The notes beneath the pieces were generated by a model. It did no database searches and was not told the origin of the DNA. It was given only the letters and a program-made list of their open reading frames with translations. Below are positions 56,220-64,000 of a DNA stretch of 64,000 nt, piece by piece. A program made the position numbers and the translations under genes. The stretch is from Siphonodentalium dalli (lineage: Eukaryota > Mollusca > Scaphopoda > Gadilida > Siphonodentaliidae), in the NCBI GenBank assembly GCA_032622095.1, contig CP136066.1:144055559-144119558 (forward strand). Direction: 5' to 3'. Position 1 is the stretch's first letter. The number at the start of each line of letters is the position of its first letter.

Positions 56220-58510
56220 AGGCCTAAAAAAAATTATACCGTGTTTCTGCTAACGGGACCTCTCCAGGGTAGGGTAGGTAGGTAGGGATTTAATTTTTTT
56301 TTTTTTTTAATTTTATTTTTTGTTCACACCCCGATCACAGGTTCCAAGCTGTATTTATGCTATTTGGACAACCCAGTGGTCATATACAGTCTTAAATTGT
56401 ATTCCTAAATAAAGGGAAGGAACATTTTGACAAACATTGAGAGTGGATATATAGATAATTGGATAATGTATACAGCCTATAATACAGGGTATAGAATGGA
56501 TGGATAACATTCACAATGTCGAATAATTTTATTCAGTATTAAAATATATGTATTAAGACATTTACATATAAAAGGCCCCCATTACAAATTGGCTTAATTT
56601 TACAATTTGTAGGTTTCATACAGTGAAAATTTCTGTTGAAGTAATAATATTCATGTATATAATCTTACAATTCAGCTATTTCTCAAATACATGTACACTC
56701 AAAATGCTTAGGCAGTTTCCGATCTTGTATCATACATGGTAACAAGTCATACCCTGGATGGCAGCAGTGACTGTGCATTAGTTGTGGAGAGAATCTTCGC
56801 TTGTAAACAAAATATGATTAATTGGCCAATTGACATAATAGAACTAATTTATGTCAGGCCTTAACAACCATAATGTTTTGTGAGAATCAAAATGCAGCAT
56901 TTCTACAGCGAATCGGCTTATTAAGAATCATGATTCTCTTTCTAGTCAGGTTTAGTCTAGTCGGGCTAAAACAGCTATTATATATATCCATTCAATTGAG
57001 TCGTTTGTGATGAAAATGTCGAAAACACTAAATAAAATTGGTTGCATTTCACAAAAGAAATATTATTTCACAAAAGAAGTATTATTTTGATATAGTGTGT
57101 ATGATTATTCCAATCATCAGGCAACACAACGTCAACTGTGCGGTGAATTATCTATATACGCACTTATAAGATACTACTTTTTAGACAATAGGCTTTTGCA
57201 TGAATTGTAAGACAAATTACATACATATAGGTTATCACCACGTTGCGTGTTCCCGAGATAGGTATTCATGTCCTGCAACCAGAGAAGCTTGAATATGGAT
57301 CTTGGAAATGCACAACACATGGTGATAACATATATGTATTCAATTTGAATATTTCCTTGCTACAACTGGCTGCAACCCATCTTCTTGACAATTAGGACAA
57401 ATGGGTGTCACAACCTTGTACATTTGCCTTAGAGACAATTTTATAGCCCCACCCAATTCCCCACAACGGACGCATCGATCAGCTTCTCCTATTCCAGAGG
57501 CATAATATTGTGATTCAATCGGCGAGGCACATTCCAGGGTTTCACGGGTAACTGCGACACCATACAATTGATGATCATCTGGGCAAAGTGGTGCCAGTTA
57601 GCTGACATTCCAAAAAATGCCATACGTGCCTGAAATGTTTTTTCCGACCACCCCCCCCCCCATGCAAAATTCAGATTAAGAAGTCACCTTGCCACTGGAG
57701 TTCGCAAACACAAGAGGTACATGGTGATCTTAAAACAACTGTGTTAAATATTATGAGCCATGAATGCTGCTATGTGATATTCTATATTCTAATGTAGTAG
57801 TTAGTAGTAGTAATTGTTATATTAAAATTAATAGTTCTAATATATGTACATGTATGATCTTGATATAAGTGAGTATTTAGACCTGATATAAGTGAGTAGT
57901 TAGACCTGCCAAAAAAATTCCCACCCTCCCACAAATGCTCAATGTTATGCATCCATACTTGTGTTACACCTTTTACTGGCTAACAATCACTCATATTTAA
58001 CGGCAGAATGTTGAGAAATTCTACGAAACATTCACTTAGTTTAAACAATATTTTATTTTGAACAAAATTAGAAACAATCACTTGTCATATATGTCCCAGC
58101 TCATTTAAGTTATATTAACCAACACCCCTTCACATATCAAAGTTAATAAAGGTCTATATAGGCTCAAACATGGACCAAAAGACATCGTTTTATGTTTGTT
58201 TAATGTTCCCTATTTTCGAGGTAGTCCGTAAATTCGCATTTTTGGAAGTTTGTTTCCAATTAACTCCGGTTTGATGGGTTTTGTGAACACGATTTTCACA
58301 GTTAATTAGGCTAATGACTCATTGAATTAAATTAATGACTGCAAGTAATAGAAAATACAAGATAATTTTGCATATTTGGAAAGACCAATGCAAAGAAATC
58401 ACCGTGGTCCAGGAAAAAAATAAAATTACGTTCGGCAAAAATTAGGGTCGGGGGTTTTGAACATGGGTCGGTCGGGTTAGCAGAAACACGGTATAATTTT
58501 TTTTAGGCCT
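56220..58510. mobile_element. GGCC-TIR family element (copy C), nested, with perfect 35-bp TIRs
   Basis: Bases 56220-56254 and 58476-58510 are exact inverted copies, beginning AGGCCTAAAAAAAATTATAC and continuing CGTGTTTCTGCTAAC. The outermost AGGCCT is itself palindromic, so part of it may be target duplication. Subterminal GGTAGGTAGGTAGGGATTTA and GGTCGGTCGGG match copies A and B. It is 2291 bp and contains the Cys-rich exon at 57340. Confidence 0.9.
57340..57591 (-). CDS. Cys-rich ORF inside the nested element
   Basis: The minus-strand frame reads LAPLCPDDHQLYGVAVTRET, then GEADRCVRCGELGGAIKLSL and VVTPICPNCQEDGLQPVVAR before a stop. The paired motifs C-x2-C and C-x2-C (CVRC, CPNC) with an upstream CPDDH suggest a small zinc-binding module. 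The frame extends upstream of any ATG, so it is probably the 3' exon of a larger gene or a fragment captured by the element. I do not recognise the family with certainty. Confidence 0.45.
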   Translation of the reverse strand, partial: PLCPDDHQLYGVAVTRETLECASPIESQYYASGIGEADRCVRCGELGGAIKLSLRQMYKVVTPICPNCQEDGLQPVVARKYSN

Positions 58511-59221
58511 AAACAAAATTGTCGGAAATAATAGGCAAGTCTCGTTCGTAAGTCTCGCTAACGAGATGTCGGGTGTGTTCTATTGTCTCTCTGAATTGGC
58601 GCCTCATGTCACGGGGGAGGGGGGGGGGAATGGGTATTAAAATGGTCTAGAATCTATTCAGTTACTGAGTTGACTTTACCAGTTTGACTTGTTGCGAATT
58701 ATGTTTCGTATATCATTGAAGCCATTTTATTGCATCATTACTCTAGTATTACAATTTACACGTGCCACAGTGAGAAGTTGTCACTGGTCAATTGCGTCCC
58801 ATCGAACTAGAGAGTGTTCAGTCGGCAGCGACACTTTATGTCTTTGATGATCAACATAAAAGAAACCGCTCCTACACGTGCATACATTGGGTTCAGTTCA
58901 GGTCATGGAGTTCACCGCCCGTGCATGACTGGCAGTGGCATCGTTAAAGGAACAATGCAATAAGGCTTTAAGAAGTTAATATGTGTTAACTGTTACAGAT
59001 TACGTGACAATATGGCACTGCTGTCATGATAGCACATATAGGTAGTGCTTTTTCCCCCTGACTAGTCGACTAGCAGATTTCGGGATCGACTAATTTAATA
59101 ATCGCGTCGATTAATCGTTCCAACACTAGAGCAAAGCAGTGGTCGGCAGCGTCTGGTGTTTAGAAGAATGTACACAATTATTACACAATAAATAATAATC
59201 TAGATGAAAGTGTCAATGACA

Positions 59222-61990
59222 CTGTAGCTCAACTTGGAAAGGGAATAATTTAATATATTACAGTCAATGGAGCGATTAGGAATGTGGAAAGTTGAATGTC
59301 TAATACTAGTTTATAGACATGAAGAGAAAAGTAAAATCCAAGATGGCTGCTGGCGGCCATGTTTTCGGCCGAATGACCCCAAAATGAGTCGTTCCCATCT
59401 ACATGTCATCGTTAACATCAATGACAAATTTTATGACGATCAGACTAAAGGTACGACCTGTAGCCCATGCTAAAGAATTTAGTCATACAAAGAGTAAAAT
59501 CCAAGATGGCTGCTGGCGGCCATGTTTTTTGGCCGATTGACCAAAAAATGACTCGTTCCCATCTACATGTCATTATTAACATTCATGACAAATTTTATGA
59601 TGATCAGACTAAAGGTACGACATGTAGCCCGTGCTAAAGAATTTAGTCATACAAAGAGTAAAATCCAAGATGGCTGCTGGCGGCCATGTTTTCGGCCGAA
59701 TGACCCCAAAATGAGTCGTTCCCATCTACATGTCATCGTTAACATCCATGACAAATTTTATGACGATCAGAATAAAGGTACGACCTGTAGCCCGTGCTAA
59801 AGGATTTAGTCATACGAAGAGTAAAATCCAAGATGGCTGCTGGCGACCATGTTTTTTGGCCGAATGACCCCAAAATTACTCGTTCCCATCTACATGTCAA
59901 TATTATCATCCATGACAAATTTCATGATGATCAGACAATCAGTACGACCTGTGGCCCGTGCTAATGGATTAAATGTTGAAATCCAAGATGGCCACTGGCG
60001 GCCATGTTTTTTGCCCGAATGACCCCAAAATGACTCGTTCCCATCTACATTCCAATATCAACAGCCATGACAAATTTTATGATGATCAGACTAAAGGTAC
60101 GACCTGTAGCCCGTGCTAAAGGATTTAGTCATACAAAGAGTAAAATCCAAGATGGCTGCTGACGGCCATGTTTTTTGGCCGAATGACCCCAAAATGACTC
60201 GTTCCCATCTACATGTGATTATTAACATTCTTGACAAATTTTATGATGATCAGACTAAAGGTACGACCTGTAGCCCGTGCTAAAGGATTTAGTCATACAA
60301 AGAGTAAAATCCAAGATGGCTGCTGACGCCATGTTTTTTGGCCGAATGACCCCAAAATGACTCGTTCCAATCTACATGTCATTGTTAACATCCATGACAA
60401 ATTTTATGATGATCAGACTAAAGGTACGACCTGTAGCCCGTGCTAAAGGATTTAGTCATACAAAGAGTAAAATCCAAGATGGCTGCTGGCGGCCATGTTT
60501 TTGGGCCGAATGACCCCAAAATGACTCGTTCCCATCTACATGTCAATATTAACATCCATGACAAATTTCATGATGATCAGACGAACAGTGCGACCTGTGG
60601 CCCGTGCTAATGGATTGAATTTTGAAAACAAAGATGGCCACTGGCGGCCATGTTTTTTGTCCGAATGACCCCAAAATGACTCGTTCCCATCTACATTCCA
60701 ATATCAACAGCCATGACAAATTTTATGATGATCAGACTAAAGGTACGACCTGTAGCCCGTGCTAAAGGATTTAGTCATACAAAGAGTAAAATCCAAGATG
60801 GCTGCTGACGGCCATGTTTTTTGGCCGAATGACCCCAAAATGACTCGTTCCCATCTACATGTGATTATTAACATTCTTGACAAATTTTATGATGATCAGA
60901 CTAAAGGTACGACCTGTAGCCCGTGCTAAAGGATTTAGTCATACAAAGAGTAAAATCCAAGATGGCTGCTGACGGCCATGTTTTTTGGCCGAATGACCCC
61001 AAGATGACTCGTTCCAATCTACATGTCATTGTTAACATCCATGACAAATTTTATGATGATCAGACTAAAGGTACGACCTGTAGCCCGTGCTAAAGGATTT
61101 AGTCATACAAAGAGTAAAATCCAAGATGGCTGCTGGCGGCCATGTTTTTGGGCCGAATGACCCCAAAATGACTCGTTCCCATCTACATGTCAATATTAAC
61201 ATCCATGACAAATTTCATGATGATCAGACGAACAGTGCGACCTGTGGCCCGTGCTAATGGATTGAATTTTGAAAACAAAGATGGCCACTGGCGGCCATGT
61301 TTTTTGTCCGAATGACCCCAAAATGACTCGTTCCCATCTACATTCCAATTTCAACAGCCATGACAAATTTCATGATTATCAGACTAAAGGTACGACCTGT
61401 AGCCCGTGCTAAAGGATTTAGTCATACAAAGAGTAAAATCCAAGATGGCTGCTGGCGGCCATGTTTTTTGCCCGAATAACCCAAAAATGACTCGTTCCCA
61501 TCTACATGTCATTGTTAACATCCATGACAAATTTTATGATGGTCTGACTAAAGGTACGACCTGTAGCCCGTGCTAAAGGATTTAGTCATGCAAAGAGTAA
61601 AATCGAAGATGGCTGCTGGCGGCCATGTTTTTTGGCCGAATGACCCCAAAATTACTCGTTCCCATCTACATGTCAATATTAACATCCATGACAAATTTCA
61701 TGACGATCAGACAAACAGTACGGCCTGTAGCCCGTGCTAATGGATTGAATTTTGAAATCTAAGATGGCCGCTGGCGGCCATGTTTTTTTTCCGTATGTCC
61801 CCAAAATGAATCATTCCGGTACAAATGTTGATGTCAACAGCTATGACAAATTTCATAATGATCCGATCAAAGGTACGACCTGTAGCCTCTATTGTTGACG
61901 CCTTACGTACACACGTACACACGCACACACGGACGACGGACGACAAAGCCATGGCAATAGCTCAAACTTTACAAAGTAAAGTTGAGCTAA
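59222..61990 (+). repeat. Tandem array of 16 units of about 162 bp within a TIR-bounded element
   Basis: Starts GACACTGTAGCTCAACTTGG and ends AGTAAAGTTGAGCTAA. Between are 16 units, each with AAATCCAAGATGGCTGCTGG, CCGAATGACCCCAAAATGAC, CGTTCCCATCTACATGTCA and CGACCTGTAGCCCGTGCTAA. A block of four units (about 647 bp) is repeated in order (from about 60150 and 60797; GAAAACAAAGATGG at 60624 and 61271). The array closes with an ACACACGGACGACGGACGAC tract and a TAGCTC...GAGCTAA hairpin. ORFs within it are repeat-derived. Confidence 0.92.
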
Positions 61991-61991
61991 T

Positions 61992-63815
61992 AAGTGTGTG
62001 TGTGTGAGTTTTTGTTGTTGTATATGTACATGTAAAGTATCACAAGGGGGACCCACGGTCGAGAAAGCTGGAAGACATGCATGGGCACTATACAGTGGCC
62101 GAGTGCGATGGTACACCGGGGCAGGGGTGTGGCTATAGTATCCATATGGGGTTGCCTCTCAAGCTCCGTGTAGGGTTAAGTCCCCTACGCAGAACTTACC
62201 GCTGCCCGCACCTACACGTAATGTGAAGAAATGTCACATTTATTTATTTGAGACTTTTGTAGGTTAAATTCATTCTGCATTATTCTGAGAAACTGAACTG
62301 TCCATATTTATTTGAAAAATGTCTGATCAAGCCAGAATGAATTGTAACTGACAAAACACTTCAATAAAACATGTTTGATGATTTAATTAAGAAAATACAC
62401 ATGCCTGCAGCGTTTAGACATAGCGTGGCGATGGGACTGAACTCTGTTTTTTAGCTTGGGTTACTCTCCGAATTTCCAACTGCGTGCCCCATGGTCGGCA
62501 TTTTAGTTAGAAGATTTTCCCATTTCAGTCATTTTCAGAGTCACAATTGACCACATCAGTGCTGGCCTTATGAAAAATCTGCAGGGGCTAAAATTCGCCC
62601 TCGCCAACATACTTTGCAGGGGCTAAAATATTTTGCAGGGGCAATTTCTGTTTTATGGGGTATTTATGTTGTAACATATGAAATACAAGTAAACTGACAT
62701 ATGTCATATTGCATATAACTTATTATGTGGTAAGTGATAATATTTAAATTTAATTAATTTATAATCATATATTAATTGTGAAATTATCAATGAATGTTGT
62801 ATAACTTATCAATGTTTAATAAAGTACTTTTATAAATGTTATACCATGTCTTGCATATATGGTATTGTTGTGTTTGTTCCTTTATGCCTGATCCAAGTGA
62901 CCTACATGTATAATGGTTAACCAGAATCAGTCAATCATTATAATATATTTATATCATATATTACATGCTGTTATACTGTATAATACATGTATGAGGTGAC
63001 ATCATAAGATATTATTGTAAGTTAACCAGAATCAATCATTATGCCATACATATATTGTACATACATGTTTGTGTTTGTTCCTTTATACCTGAGTGACCAA
63101 GTTAGTTACCTAACCAGAATCAATCATTATATCATGCATTTATTTGTTCCATACTTTTATCTATATAATCCATCGGTACATTCGCGGCTTCCGTACATTT
63201 GTGAAATTTCGTCCACTTCTATCGCGTCAAAACATACATTATTCCGTACATATCATAAATTAAATCACTTCTATGTTTGTATCATCTCATAACCCATCAA
63301 TGCTATGTATAAATCACTCATTTCATGTAATTAATAGCACGATATCGCGATATTTATTCTTTGTTTTCGTCACTTCATTCAACTCATTTGTTTACATGTC
63401 AGCGAGCACTGTTGCGCGATTGGCGGATTCCTTCGTAGCCCCACCCATCGCTGTCAACAGCGCTCATCAAACCTTGTCGGTAAGGTATGATTTGCGGGTA
63501 GTACTGCACGTTCACAGTTAGGTCATGTAATCGTCAGTCTGTCACTGGTGACGGGTGTGTAGCATGGTTTTACCTAATTAGATATACCGGTGGCAGCCGA
63601 CTGTTAACATAGCATGTGTCTCCTGCTTCAAATATGCGATGTCGCGATGCCTTATATGTTTTCAAACGGATAACTCATCAAAATTACTGCAAAAGTATGT
63701 TCGGTAGTGAATGTTGCGCGAGCGATATATCGCCCACGCCAAATTGAAATTGCGCGGGCGACGCGCGAGCGATAAAATCGCTCGCGCCATATTGCCAGGC
63801 CTGCCACATTGTAAC
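61992..63815. other. Intergenic DNA with short repeats, no gene seen
   Basis: Includes a TG run (61993-62008), a relative of the 42410 foldback at about 62260-62370, and three GCAGGGGCTAAAAT-like repeats (62580-62650). A two-copy AT-rich repeat (about 62870-62960 and 63005-63140) has the TGTTTGTTCCTTTATRCCTG and AACCAGAATCA blocks. A GCGCGAGCGAT/ATCGCTCGCGC inverted pair lies at 63716-63787. No exon is supported. Confidence 0.4.
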
Positions 63816-64000
63816 TAGGGTTGCCACAACTATGAGTTTTCATAATCGACCGCTATAGTCGACGGTTAGTCGATTAATCGTTTATATACCGGTATGTGGC
63901 CTATATTGCACCCAGGTAAAGACGTGATCAAATTGAAATTACAATGACTACATTACATCCAGTCTGAACACATTTATAAACTGTCAGTCAGCAGGCTTGT
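63816..64000. mobile_element. Left end of a hAT-like element, cut by the window edge
   Basis: TAGGGTTGCCACAACTATGA is followed by ATAATCGACCGC, TAGTCGACGGTTAGTCGATT and AATCG. These subterminal motifs resemble the ends of the 55825-59128 element. No right end is visible, so the call rests on one terminus only. Confidence 0.4.

Larger units (their letters stand above)
55825..59128. mobile_element. hAT-like element split by a nested element
   Basis: Perfect 8-bp duplication GAGCAAAG (55817-55824 and 59129-59136). 17-bp TIRs TAGTGTTG(A/G)AACGATTA differ at one base. The left 85 bp is tandemly duplicated (55825 and 55906), each copy carrying CGACTACTAGTCGG. The element is 3304 bp, of which 56220-58510 is a separate nested insertion, leaving about 1 kb without coding sequence. 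Confidence 0.92.

Noticed and set aside
59267-59800. ORFs repeating the sequence SKIQDGCWRPCF
   Set aside because: They are translations of the 162-bp tandem unit; the repeated peptide simply follows the DNA repeat.
1-64000. CRISPR arrays, prophage, bacterial operons or a novel defence-type gene cluster
   Set aside because: The sequence is plainly eukaryotic (spliced SNRPD2, MITEs, hAT and piggyBac-type elements). The regular repeats are minisatellites or transposon-derived arrays without spacer structure.

Overview
This is a eukaryotic, AT-rich, intron-rich window with very low gene density and a heavy load of transposon-derived repeats. Its short MITE-like elements, frequent ACATGTA strings, and repeats ending in GACGGACGGACG tracts followed by TAGCTC...GAGCTAA termini look like those of molluscan (bivalve or gastropod) genomes. 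That assignment is an inference from repeat style. No bacterial-type operon, CRISPR array, rRNA or convincing tRNA gene was seen.

Host genes. (1) A plus-strand gene of at least five coding exons (12227-12505, 13404-13534, 18293-18384, 19822-20058, 23118-23185). All exons have GT/AG borders and mutually compatible phases, and they encode a predicted 268-aa Tyr/Pro-rich basic protein with a Cys-rich tail. I do not recognise it firmly; its composition resembles ciliary/sperm microtubule-associated proteins. (2) The minus-strand gene for the spliceosomal core protein Sm D2 (SNRPD2). Two coding exons (49240-49422 and 40358-40532) cover nearly the whole protein and are separated by an 8.7-kb intron. 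The first exon, which should supply only the initiator Met and perhaps one more codon, was not found.

Mobile DNA. The Sm D2 intron holds a complete hAT element (42007-46013) with 14-bp terminal inverted repeats (TIRs), a 7-bp target duplication and an uninterrupted 804-codon transposase on the minus strand. Three more hAT-like elements lie at 52040-53324, 54539-55649 and 55825-59128, each with matching TIRs and a 7-8 bp target duplication. The last is split by a 2.3-kb element with perfect 35-bp TIRs. A Tigger/pogo remnant sits at about 41330-41585. Two families of TTAA-flanked piggyBac-type MITEs, a palindromic MITE family that twice abuts exon borders, and several long-hairpin families fill introns and intergenic DNA.

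Layout: 1-12.2 kb is intergenic, with foldbacks, a palindrome, duplicated segments and two oppositely oriented degenerate minisatellites. 12.2-23.2 kb is the unknown gene. 23.2-40.3 kb is repeat-dominated. 40.3-49.4 kb is Sm D2. 49.4-59.1 kb is a hAT cluster. 59.2-62.0 kb is a 16-unit tandem array inside an element that has only two units elsewhere in the window (31.15-31.57 kb). 62-64 kb is repeat-rich with a truncated hAT-like end. A recurring design is notable: several repeat families combine 100-160 bp subunits, a GACGGACG tract and a terminal hairpin.
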